Shown here: positions 25,212 through 31,818 of the stretch, in pieces
How the letters are laid out: every line of letters starts with the position of its first letter
Numbering within the stretch: position 1 is the stretch's first letter
Source: Massilia arenae
GTDB taxonomy: Bacteria > Pseudomonadota > Gammaproteobacteria > Burkholderiales > Burkholderiaceae_D
Reading direction: 5' to 3'
Assembly (NCBI RefSeq): GCF_008014745.1
Contig: NZ_VPFD01000034.1
Coordinates: 1 to 50,707, forward strand
DNA length: 50,707 nucleotides
Made by a program: the position numbers and the translations under genes
The notes under the pieces: model-generated
What the model saw: the letters and a program-made list of their open reading frames with translations, nothing else
Told to the model about the DNA's origin: nothing
Database searches by the model: none

Positions 25212-26873
25212 TCAGCGCATCTCTTCGATCAGCTTGAGTCCATCGGCGAAGCGCCAGATGCGGCGGATCTCGATGATGTCGAATTGTGCGGCGACATTCG
25301 GCGGAAACGCGGAATAGCGGGCGTTCAGGCGCACGAAGCGGCGCACCGCGTCGTCCATGTCGGCCCGCCCGCTCGAGCGGATGATGGTGACGTCCTCGAT
25401 GCTGCCGTCGCTGCGCAGCGACACGCTGACCAGGGGATCGATGCGCACGTCCTGCAGCGACAGGCGCGCGCCGCCCAGCACCGCGTTGCGCTCCAGCTTC
25501 TGGCGCACGCTGTCGACATACAGGCGCAGCGGCGCGTCGCGCTCGCCGCCGTCGGCCAGCACCCGGCGCCCGCCCATGGCCCGCTCGGCCGGCGTGGCGG
25601 GTGCATTCATATTGGGGATGGTCACGCCGCGCAGCATCTCGCGCGCGCGGTTGCCGGGCAAGCCGGCCAGCGACCCGGCGCCGGGCTGGCTACCGCCGCC
25701 GCTGCCGGCGCCCCGCCCCGCACCCTGGCCCGGACCGACGGGCATGGAATCCATCGCCGCCGCGCCGGGGCCGGGCGCCTGTGCCTGCATCCGCTGCGCC
25801 GCGGCCTGGCGCGCGGCTTCTTCCGCCTGCTGGCGCGCCAGGCGTTCGGCCTCGGCGCGGGCCTGCTGTTCCGCCTGCTGTTGCGCCTGTCGTCTCGCCT
25901 GCTCGTCCGCCTGCTGCTGCGCCAGTTGTTGTCGCGCGAGTTCCTCAATGCGCTGGCGCTCGGCCGCCTCCTGCGCGAGGCGCTGCGCTTCGAGGCGTTG
26001 CCGTTCGGCGCGCTCTTGCTCCCGCATTTGCTCCTGGATCTGCGCCTGGCGCAGTGCTTGCTCGGCCTGCTCGCGCGCGGCCTGTTCCTGGACCTGCAGC
26101 CGCTCGGCTTCGCGCAGCTGCGCGATCCGGGCCTCGTCTTCGGCTACGAGGCGTTCCTGCTCACGCCTTTCCCGTTCCAGCCGCTCCTGTTCGACGCGCT
26201 CCTGCGCCATGCGCTCGGCGGCCTCACGCTCCGCCTGGGCCAGCCGTTCCAGCTCCTGTTCCGCCGCCAATACGCGCTGGCGCTCTTCCTCGGCCTTCTG
26301 GGCGACAAGGTCTGGACCGGTGTCCGCAATCTCGGCCGGTTCCGCCGGCGCTTCGTCCACGACCACGTCGGCCAGCGCCGGTGCCTCCTGCACCGCTTCA
26401 GGGACAACGTCCGGCAAGGGCACGGGGACGGTGAATTCCGATTCGGGATCTGGCGCGGCGACGATGACGGGAGGCGGCACCTCGCGCAGCCTGCGCTTCG
26501 GCGCGGGTGGCTTGGGCCGCTTCGGCCGCTTGGCCTGGGCCGGTGGACGCGCCTCGGCCTGGACGATTGGCGGCGGCGGGTCGACGAGGCGCAGGCCACG
26601 CGCCGGCGCAGGTGCCGGCGGCGGCGCAGGCGTCGTGGGCGGCGCCGGCGTGTCCGGCAATAGAGGAATCGGAGCGGTCGCCGGCGGCGCTTCCGGAGGA
26701 GGCGCCAGGGTGACGTTGATCGGCCCCCCGCCACCGAGATCGAGGCCGGGCACACCGAACTGCAACGACAGCAACAAGCCGTGCAACAAGACCGAAATGG
26801 CAATGCCCACGCTCAGGCGGCGATCGCTGCGTGCCTGGTCGTATCCGCGCCTGCCAGCAGTCGCTTTGCTCAT
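25212..26873 (-). CDS. TolA/TonB-like energy-transducer protein with long helical linker
   Basis: The 553-residue protein has one N-terminal membrane anchor (about 20-40, VGIAISVLLHGLLLSLQF). A Pro-rich stretch (about 55-130) follows, then a highly charged Glu/Gln/Arg/Ala helical region of about 200 residues (about 190-365) like TolA domain II. After a Gly/Pro-rich linker comes a C-terminal TonB/TolA-type domain (about 450-545) with VRIDPLVSVSLRSDGSIEDVTI. It probably spans the periplasm to couple proton-motive force to an outer-membrane partner. No ExbB/ExbD or TolQ/R genes are nearby. Its place beside wza/wzc may mean a role in polysaccharide export or may be chance. The 112-base gap before it from wza shows nothing else. 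Confidence 0.85.
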   Translation of the reverse strand: MSKATAGRRGYDQARSDRRLSVGIAISVLLHGLLLSLQFGVPGLDLGGGGPINVTLAPPPEAPPATAPIPLLPDTPAPPTTPAPPPAPAPARGLRLVDPPPPIVQAEARPPAQAKRPKRPKPPAPKRRLREVPPPVIVAAPDPESEFTVPVPLPDVVPEAVQEAPALADVVVDEAPAEPAEIADTGPDLVAQKAEEERQRVLAAEQELERLAQAEREAAERMAQERVEQERLERERREQERLVAEDEARIAQLREAERLQVQEQAAREQAEQALRQAQIQEQMREQERAERQRLEAQRLAQEAAERQRIEELARQQLAQQQADEQARRQAQQQAEQQARAEAERLARQQAEEAARQAAAQRMQAQAPGPGAAAMDSMPVGPGQGAGRGAGSGGGSQPGAGSLAGLPGNRAREMLRGVTIPNMNAPATPAERAMGGRRVLADGGERDAPLRLYVDSVRQKLERNAVLGGARLSLQDVRIDPLVSVSLRSDGSIEDVTIIRSSGRADMDDAVRRFVRLNARYSAFPPNVAAQFDIIEIRRIWRFADGLKLIEEMR

Positions 26874-27003
26874 GTCATCGCTTGCGCAGTATTGTCAAGC
26901 TGGCATCTTAGCGTTTACTCAGCAGTAAGGCGAGGCGCGCACGATTCAAATCCGTCCGAGGGCGCAAAAGTTGGTGCCCGACGCATCGCCCTGGCGGCGG
27001 TTT

Positions 27004-27357
27004 TCACTTGCTCGAGGTGCCCGGCATGGCGTCGACCACAGCCATCAACCTGGTTTGGGCGTCGGCCCAGGCCGTGCCGGCAAGTTGCCCGGTGCAGGTC
27101 GGGCAGGCCTGCATCGGGTTGCAGTTGTGTGCCAGTTCGATATAGTGCAGGCCGACCACGGTCTTGCCCTGGTAGCTGTCGACCCGGCCCGGCTTCGCGG
27201 ACGGCGCCTCGGCACCGGGCGCACCGTCGATCCACTTGGCGAACGGTTCAGTGGCGACGCCGTCCGGCACGTACCAGCGTTTGCGGGTCGGGTTCCAGCG
27301 GGCGCCGAGCGCCTTGGCGGCGTCCTTCTCGGCGTAAGGGACGGTGAGGAAAACCAT
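27004..27357 (-). CDS. DUF5710-domain protein of unknown function
   Basis: The 117-residue soluble protein opens with a DUF5710-type segment (FLTVPYAEKDAAKALGAR, then W and KRWYVP), a short domain often found in phage- and plasmid-associated proteins. The second half has a Cys cluster (CNPMQACPTC) that could bind a metal, but this is inference. No catalytic motif is recognised. It follows the holin gene on the same strand after 63 bases and may be co-transcribed with it. A GGAG lies 11 bases before the ATG, a poor spacing. Confidence 0.75.
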   Translation of the reverse strand: MVFLTVPYAEKDAAKALGARWNPTRKRWYVPDGVATEPFAKWIDGAPGAEAPSAKPGRVDSYQGKTVVGLHYIELAHNCNPMQACPTCTGQLAGTAWADAQTRLMAVVDAMPGTSSK

Positions 27358-27420
27358 GGACGTAGATGCTCCGGTATCGATATCAATGCAGAGCGCTATT
27401 CTACAGGGGCCGGCCCCGGT

Positions 27421-27618
27421 TCATTCCCCGTTCTTGCGCCTGGCCCACGCCGCGTCGCTCTCGCGCTGCTCGCGGCGGTCCTTGCGCCAGGTGTATACCA
27501 GGTTGACGAGCGCTCCCAGCAGGCCGGTGAGGATGCCGACCAGGATGCCGAGGTCGGACAGCGTCAGCGAGGTCGCCAGGTCGGCGCCGGCAAGGCGCAG
27601 GTATGTGTCAATGATCAT
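27421..27618 (-). CDS. Small phage holin-like membrane protein (orphan)
   Basis: The 65-residue protein has one strong transmembrane helix (about 22-43, SDLGILVGILTGLLGALVNLVY) and a highly charged C-terminal tail (RKDRREQRESDAAWARRKNGE). A weakly hydrophobic N-terminal segment precedes the helix. This size, topology and charge pattern match small phage holins of the HP1-like kind. A strong GGGGAG ribosome site lies 5 bases before the ATG. No endolysin, spanin or structural phage gene is visible nearby. It is divergently transcribed from the S24 repressor, and its upstream region carries the repressor-like operators, so repression by that protein is likely. Confidence 0.72.
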   Translation of the reverse strand: MIIDTYLRLAGADLATSLTLSDLGILVGILTGLLGALVNLVYTWRKDRREQRESDAAWARRKNGE

Positions 27619-27699
27619 TGTGTCTCCCCTGCTTCGCCCTGAGTCGGCGCAAGGACAGCCGTACCGTCCCCCTGACCCAGCTCAATGCGGTTGATGAAA

Positions 27700-27763
27700 G
27701 TATAGGAAAACTATACCACATCAGTAAATAAAAACTATACTCTTATGTATAGTTTTCCTATAC
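27700..27763. promoter_or_regulatory. Three 17-bp operators with lambda-like spacing (O1, O2, O3)
   Basis: O1 at 27700-27716 reads GTATAGGAAAACTATAC. O3 at 27747-27763 is its exact reverse complement, GTATAGTTTTCCTATAC. O2 at 27724-27740, GTAAATAAAAACTATAC, matches O1 at 14 of 17 positions. Gaps between operators are 7 and 6 bases, the same geometry as the tripartite right operator of phage lambda. A TATACT -10-like hexamer on the minus strand (27705-27700) lies inside O1 and would serve the holin gene; another on the plus strand (27736-27741) overlaps O2. The -35 boxes are weak. This is the expected binding region of the adjacent repressor. Confidence 0.85.
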
Positions 27764-27772
27764 CATGCCCAC

Positions 27773-28507
27773 ATGGATCTTCAAACGACGATTGCAGGCT
27801 GGGTCAGGGAAGCGCGCACCGCCGCCGGGCTGTCCGGCACGGCGCTGGGTGCCCGGCTGGCGCTCGAGCTCGGCACCGAGCGCGGCAACACCAAGGCCAA
27901 TATCTCGCACTGGGAAAACGAAAAGCACAGCCCGAACCTGAAGCAGCTGCTCGCCATTTCGCGCGTCACCGGCCGCAGCCTGCCGCCCGACATCCTGGCG
28001 TCGATGTCGGGCGCGCCGGCAAACGACGCGCCCCCTGGCGGCGTGACGAACGCCCTGCGGGTGGTGGCGGCCGAAGGCGACGACGATGGTTTCGTGCAGA
28101 TCCCGATGGTCAAGCTGCGGCTGTCGGCCGGCATCACCGGCTACCAGACCGAGCCGGAAAAGCGCGACGGCGGCACGCTCGGCATGCGCCGCACCTGGCT
28201 CGAGCGCAACCAATACAGTCCGTCGCACCTGATCGCCATCTACGTCAAGGGAGAGAGCATGGAGCCCTCGCTGTACGCGGGCGACATCGTGGTCATCAAC
28301 ACGCTCGACACCAAGCCCGTCGACGGCGCCGTGTACGCCTTCAACTACGAGGGCGAGGCCGTGGTCAAGCGCCTGGCGCGCGACGCCGGCCAGTGGTGGC
28401 TGACCTCGGACAACGTCGACGGGCGCAAATACCACCGCAAGCTGTGCCAGGGCGGCGAGTGCATCGTCATCGGGCGCGTGGTGCGCAAGGAAAGCGACCG
28501 CATTTGA
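27773..28507 (+). CDS. S24/LexA-type self-cleaving repressor (CI-like, XRE HTH)
   Basis: The 244-residue repressor has an N-terminal helix-turn-helix (about 18-68, including NISHWENEKHSPNLKQLLAI) and a C-terminal S24 peptidase domain. The catalytic Ser is in KGESMEPSLYAGD (S162) and the Lys in YEGEAVVKRL (K199), 37 residues apart as in LexA. A candidate Ala-Gly cleavage site is RLSAGITG (A119-G120). Such proteins are inactivated by RecA-stimulated self-cleavage after DNA damage. Three operators lie immediately upstream, implying autoregulation and control of the divergent holin gene. No Shine-Dalgarno site is obvious; the ATG lies 9 bases after O3, so a leaderless or very short leader is possible. 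Confidence 0.92.
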   Translation: MDLQTTIAGWVREARTAAGLSGTALGARLALELGTERGNTKANISHWENEKHSPNLKQLLAISRVTGRSLPPDILASMSGAPANDAPPGGVTNALRVVAAEGDDDGFVQIPMVKLRLSAGITGYQTEPEKRDGGTLGMRRTWLERNQYSPSHLIAIYVKGESMEPSLYAGDIVVINTLDTKPVDGAVYAFNYEGEAVVKRLARDAGQWWLTSDNVDGRKYHRKLCQGGECIVIGRVVRKESDRI

Positions 28508-28791
28508 CACTGACCGGCGGCATCGTCACCGTGCGCGGCATCCGGATGGCGCTCGTCTTCGCCGATCCCGACTACCTGCGGGCCGGCGTCGGCGACGCCC
28601 TGCTGGCGCGGCTCGGTCCCTGGTTCCCGCGCCTGCCGGTCATGCTGGCGGCGCCGCGCGCGCATCCGACGCTGGCCTACGCGCAGTTCGATACGCGCGC
28701 GCTGCTGCCGGAACTCGACCTTGCCGGCATGGTCGAACGAGAGATCGATCTCGACGGCCCGCCACCCGACGACACCGCGCCGCCGTTCTAG
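28504..28791 (+). CDS. Small hypothetical protein coupled to the repressor
   Basis: A frame of 95 codons starts at TTG 28504, overlapping the repressor stop as TTGA; ATG 28546 is an alternative start giving 81 residues (MALVFADPDYLRAGVGDALL). Codon third positions are GC-rich like real genes around it. The product is acidic at its C-terminus (MVEREIDLDGPPPDD) and has no membrane segment or known motif. The overlap with the repressor suggests translational coupling and a related role. Its end overlaps the converging LysR gene by four bases. I do not recognise the family. Confidence 0.55.
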   Translation: MTLTGGIVTVRGIRMALVFADPDYLRAGVGDALLARLGPWFPRLPVMLAAPRAHPTLAYAQFDTRALLPELDLAGMVEREIDLDGPPPDDTAPPF

Positions 28792-29690
28792 GGCGGCGCC
28801 TGCCCGAAGGCCTTGTGGGCGCGCTCCAGGATGCGCTGCAATGCCGGGTGGTGCACGCGCCGCTCGACCGTCACGGCATAGATCTGCTCGACGATCGAAT
28901 CGATCACGCCCACCTGCTCCAGTCCATACTGCACGCACAGCGACTCCGCCAGCACGGTCGGCGCCACCATGAAACCGGCGCCTGCGCCGGCGAAGGAACC
29001 GAGCAAGGCGCCGTCGTCGAATTCGCCCACTACGATCGGACGCAGTCCATGCGCTTCGAGCCAGGCCTTGAGCTGGCTGTGCAGGGCCGCGTCCTCGCCC
29101 GGCATCAGGAAGGGCGCGCCCTTCAGGCGTTGCGGGAATGGCCCGTCCCACCGCCGGCAGACATCGCGATGGGCGACCACGGTCACCGTGCTCGATCCCA
29201 ACAGGTGACTGTGGCCGCGCACCGCGCCGCCGGGCGGCAGGCCCTGGTCCGAGATCAGCAGGTCGAGCCGGTGCGCGCTCAGGTCGTCCATCAGGTCGGC
29301 GAAGCGCCCTTCCCTGCACACCAGGTGCATGGCCAGGCCGGCGTCGCGCGCCGGCTGCAGCAGGCGGAAGGCCATCGTCTTGGCGATCACGTCGCACAGG
29401 CCGACCCGCAGGGTTTCGGTCTCCGTGAACACGCCGCGCCGCACTGCCTGCTCCAGCTCGTTACCCAGGCTGAAGATCTGGTCGGCATAGCGCAGCACCG
29501 TCTTGCCGGCTTCGGTCAAGGCCAGCCCGCGTCCCTTCTTGCGCAGCAATTCCTCGCCAAGCTGGTCTTCCAGCACCTGCAACTGCGTGCTGATCGCCTG
29601 CGGCGACACATGCAGCTGTTCCGCGGCGCGCGCCACGCTGCCCACCGTCGCGACCGCATGAAAGTATTGGAGGTGCTTGTAATTGATCAT
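28788..29690 (-). CDS. LysR-family transcriptional regulator, NhaR-like
   Basis: The 300-residue LysR regulator has a winged helix-turn-helix in the first 62 residues (YKHLQYFHAVATVGSVARAA, HVSPQAISTQLQVLE) and a periplasmic-binding-protein-like effector domain from about 90. The wording of the start and the YADQIFSLGNELEQAV linker resemble NhaR, the Na+/H+ antiporter activator. No antiporter gene is next to it, so the target is unknown. It is divergent from the TerB-like gene, with an inverted repeat between them that could be its binding site. Confidence 0.88.
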   Translation of the reverse strand: MINYKHLQYFHAVATVGSVARAAEQLHVSPQAISTQLQVLEDQLGEELLRKKGRGLALTEAGKTVLRYADQIFSLGNELEQAVRRGVFTETETLRVGLCDVIAKTMAFRLLQPARDAGLAMHLVCREGRFADLMDDLSAHRLDLLISDQGLPPGGAVRGHSHLLGSSTVTVVAHRDVCRRWDGPFPQRLKGAPFLMPGEDAALHSQLKAWLEAHGLRPIVVGEFDDGALLGSFAGAGAGFMVAPTVLAESLCVQYGLEQVGVIDSIVEQIYAVTVERRVHHPALQRILERAHKAFGQAPP

Positions 29691-29716
29691 GCAATACCAC
29701 CAAAATATGGGATGAT

Positions 29717-29746
29717 TTCGAAAGATTATTCGATTTTACTTTCGAA
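29717..29746. promoter_or_regulatory. Inverted repeat in the LysR/TerB-like intergenic region
   Basis: TTCGAAAG at 29717-29724 and CTTTCGAA at 29739-29746 form a perfect 8-bp inverted repeat with a 14-base AT-rich spacer; each arm contains the palindrome TTCGAA. It lies in the 108-base divergent promoter region and may be the operator of the LysR-type regulator. It lacks the classical T-N11-A form in an obvious way, so the assignment is tentative. Confidence 0.5.
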
Positions 29747-29798
29747 TAGGCGCGCCGTATATTGATGACTCCCAGTTCTTGAAGAAGCGAGGAATGCA

Positions 29799-30209
29799 AT
29801 GAGAAGTTATCCCACCAACAGCCCGAAAGCCATGTGCCGCCTGCTGGCGCTGGCCATGATCGTCGACGGCCGCATCGCGCCGCAGGAGCTCAAGAGCCTG
29901 CACCGCAGCGGCGTGCTCGAGGCGCTGCGGGTGAGCGAAGACACCTTCGACGACACCGCGGGCGAACTGACCCAGGACTTGCTGGCGACCAGCGCCGACC
30001 GCGCGGCCGGCATGGTCGAGATCGCGCCCGAGACGATCGACCGCCTGCTGGGCGAGGTGCAGGACGAGCTGCTGCGCGCCACTGTCCTCAAGGGGATGCT
30101 CGAGATCGTACGCGCCGACAGCGTGATCGACCACCGCGAGCGCAGGCTGCTGCGCCGCGCGATGCATGCATGGGCCGGCTCGGGCGTCGAGGCCGGCAGC
30201 ATGCATTGA
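29799..30209 (+). CDS. TerB-like small cytoplasmic protein
   Basis: The 136-residue, all-helical, acidic protein has a pattern like TerB/DjlA-type domains: an early helix with LALAMIVDGRIAPQELKSL and a second related helix with LKGMLEIVRADSVIDHRERRLLRR. The two D-G-x-I / D-x-x-I acidic turns after hydrophobic helices are typical of the family, which has been linked to metal binding and tellurite resistance. Its function here is unknown. GAGGA precedes the ATG. No other ter genes are present, so a tellurite role should not be assumed. Confidence 0.75.
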   Translation: MRSYPTNSPKAMCRLLALAMIVDGRIAPQELKSLHRSGVLEALRVSEDTFDDTAGELTQDLLATSADRAAGMVEIAPETIDRLLGEVQDELLRATVLKGMLEIVRADSVIDHRERRLLRRAMHAWAGSGVEAGSMH

Positions 30210-30328
30210 TGAGACGGGGCGGCGTCCTCGCATGCATACTTTGAAAGACATGCTTGCAATTCGGGCGCCACCGTTACAAAGCGACACCAATTCAACATAT
30301 TGCTGGAATAACCCAGCCATACAATGAA

Positions 30329-30349
30329 GACCTCACATTGCGCGAGGTC
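30329..30349 (+). promoter_or_regulatory. Leader hairpin overlapping the ribosome site of the DUF4214 gene
   Basis: GACCTC at 30329-30334 pairs perfectly with GAGGTC at 30344-30349. The 3' arm contains GAGG, the probable Shine-Dalgarno of the ATG at 30354. Folding would hide the ribosome-binding site, so it could tune translation. The stem is short (6 bp) and may be chance. Confidence 0.4.
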
Positions 30350-30353
30350 CATC

Positions 30354-31403
30354 ATGTCGAACTACTCCCCACAGGATTCCCGGTACAAGCTGACGCCGTC
30401 CGAGATGGACTGGGCCTGGCGGCTCGACCTGCGGCCGGTACACGATCCGGAACTCGGCCAGTACTACGGCCGCACCGCCCAGTTCGGCACCCACGACCCG
30501 TACGCCAGCCAGGACGACATCTTCGTCTTCCACGCCACCAGGGGCATGGCCTACACGGTCCAGAGCGGCAGTTACTTCGATCCCGTCGACCTGCGCATCT
30601 ACGACGACGATGGCCGGGAAATCGCCAGCGACGATGGCAGCGGCGCCTATGGCTACGATTACGCCGCCTTCGTCGCTCCCTATACGGGCTGGTACTACAT
30701 CGACGCATCGTGGAGCCAGGGCTACTACGATACCTATGCCAGCGTGAACGTCTACGAAGACCGGGTGCCGGTCTACCTGCCGACCAACACCATCGTCGGC
30801 ACCGGCGGCCACGACATGCTGTATGGCACGCGCTCGGACGACTTCGTGGACGGCGGCGCCGGCATCGACACCTTCTGGCTGGAAGGCGATCGTGACGAAT
30901 ATGCGGTCAGCGTGAAAAATGGGACGATCACGCTCACCGACCTGCTGGGCCTGGACGGCATCGACACCCTGCGCAACGTCGAGCGGCTGTCCTTCGAGGG
31001 CGGCGATGTCATCTCCTACGAGACCACGGGCTTTCCGGCCGAGGCCTATCGCCTGTACCAGGCGGCCTTCGACCGCACGCCGGACAAGGTTGGCCTGGGA
31101 TACTGGATGGGCAAGATGGGTGACGGGGCAAGCCTGCACGCGGTGGCGGACGCTTTCGTCCACTCGGCCGAGTTCGGCGAACTGGTCGGTCCTAAAGCCA
31201 GCAATGCCGACATCGTCACCCTCCTCTATGCGAACGTGCTCGACCGTGCACCGGACGCGACAGGGTTTGCCTACTGGATGGATGCGTTGGACAGCAAGGA
31301 GATGACGGTGGCCGACGTGCTCGTCGGCTTCAGTGAAAGCCAGGAGAACCAGGCCAAGGTGATCGGGTCGCTGCAGGCGGGGTACGAGTTCATCGTGACC
31401 TGA
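30354..31403 (+). CDS. Secreted calcium-binding DUF4214 protein
   Basis: The 349-residue protein has three parts. An N-terminal beta-sandwich-like region of about 130 residues is rich in Tyr and Asp (TVQSGSYFDPVDLRIYDDDG), resembling pre-peptidase C-terminal domains. A short RTX-like segment (GTGGHDMLYGTRSDDFVDGG, about 150) probably binds calcium. A C-terminal DUF4214 domain (about 225-345) holds repeated AYRLYQAAFDRTPD / LLYANVLDRAPDATGFAYWM units. There is no Sec signal, and the C-terminal hydrophobic end (YEFIVT) fits type I secretion. No ABC exporter is nearby. An ATG at 30324 is in frame; 30354 is preferred for its GAGG site. Confidence 0.85.
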   Translation: MSNYSPQDSRYKLTPSEMDWAWRLDLRPVHDPELGQYYGRTAQFGTHDPYASQDDIFVFHATRGMAYTVQSGSYFDPVDLRIYDDDGREIASDDGSGAYGYDYAAFVAPYTGWYYIDASWSQGYYDTYASVNVYEDRVPVYLPTNTIVGTGGHDMLYGTRSDDFVDGGAGIDTFWLEGDRDEYAVSVKNGTITLTDLLGLDGIDTLRNVERLSFEGGDVISYETTGFPAEAYRLYQAAFDRTPDKVGLGYWMGKMGDGASLHAVADAFVHSAEFGELVGPKASNADIVTLLYANVLDRAPDATGFAYWMDALDSKEMTVADVLVGFSESQENQAKVIGSLQAGYEFIVT

Positions 31404-31442
31404 TCAGCAAGCAGGTCGAACAGCCGATCGAATGGCACAGTG

Positions 31443-31519
<77 letters not shown>

Positions 31520-31618
31520 TCCTGGAAGAGGCGCTACTATAAACCGCCAGCATTAATACTTGCAATATGGCAGTGCAAGCCTGGCTGGCGTAGCGATGCT
31601 GAAAACAAAACAGGCCGA

Positions 31619-31651
31619 TCAAAACAAAACAGGCCGTCCTGGGACGGCCTG
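31619..31651 (-). terminator. Intrinsic terminator downstream of tRNA-Pro
   Basis: A perfect 10-bp stem (31630-31639 with 31642-31651) has a 2-base loop. Read on the minus strand it is followed by TTTTGTTTTGAT. It lies 15 bases after the CCA end of tRNA-Pro and separates it from tRNA-Arg, implying that the two tRNAs are separately terminated. Confidence 0.85.
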
Positions 31652-31666
31652 TCTCGATGAATCTTT

Positions 31667-31743
31667 TGGTCGGAGTACAAGGATTCGAACCTTGGACCCC
31701 CTGGTCCCAAACCAGGTGCGCTACCGGGCTGCGCTACACTCCG
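31667..31743 (-). tRNA. tRNA-Pro (anticodon TGG)
   Basis: The 77-base cloverleaf on the minus strand has acceptor CGGAGTG/TACTCCG, D arm GCGC..GCGC, anticodon stem CCTGG/CCAGG with loop TTTGGGA (anticodon TGG), T stem CAAGG/CCTTG with loop TTCGAAT, discriminator A and encoded CCA. Confidence 0.97.
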
Positions 31744-31818
31744 CCGTGAGAAACATTATAAGCGATGGCGACGCGAAATGCCAGCCCCTACCTGCATCCG
31801 ACCAGGCTGGCCTTTCAA

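Noticed and set aside
25131..26663. Plus-strand open frames opposite the TolA/TonB-like gene
   Set aside because: They arise from the repetitive Glu/Gln/Arg codons of the real gene and yield Leu/Arg- or Ser/Ala-repeats without any fold signature.
27406..27417. GGGGCCGGCCCC palindrome as terminator of the holin gene
   Set aside because: It has no loop bases and no T-run, so it cannot form a canonical terminator hairpin.
29799..30209. Tellurite-resistance operon
   Set aside because: Only a single TerB-like protein is present with no other ter genes, so tellurite resistance cannot be claimed.
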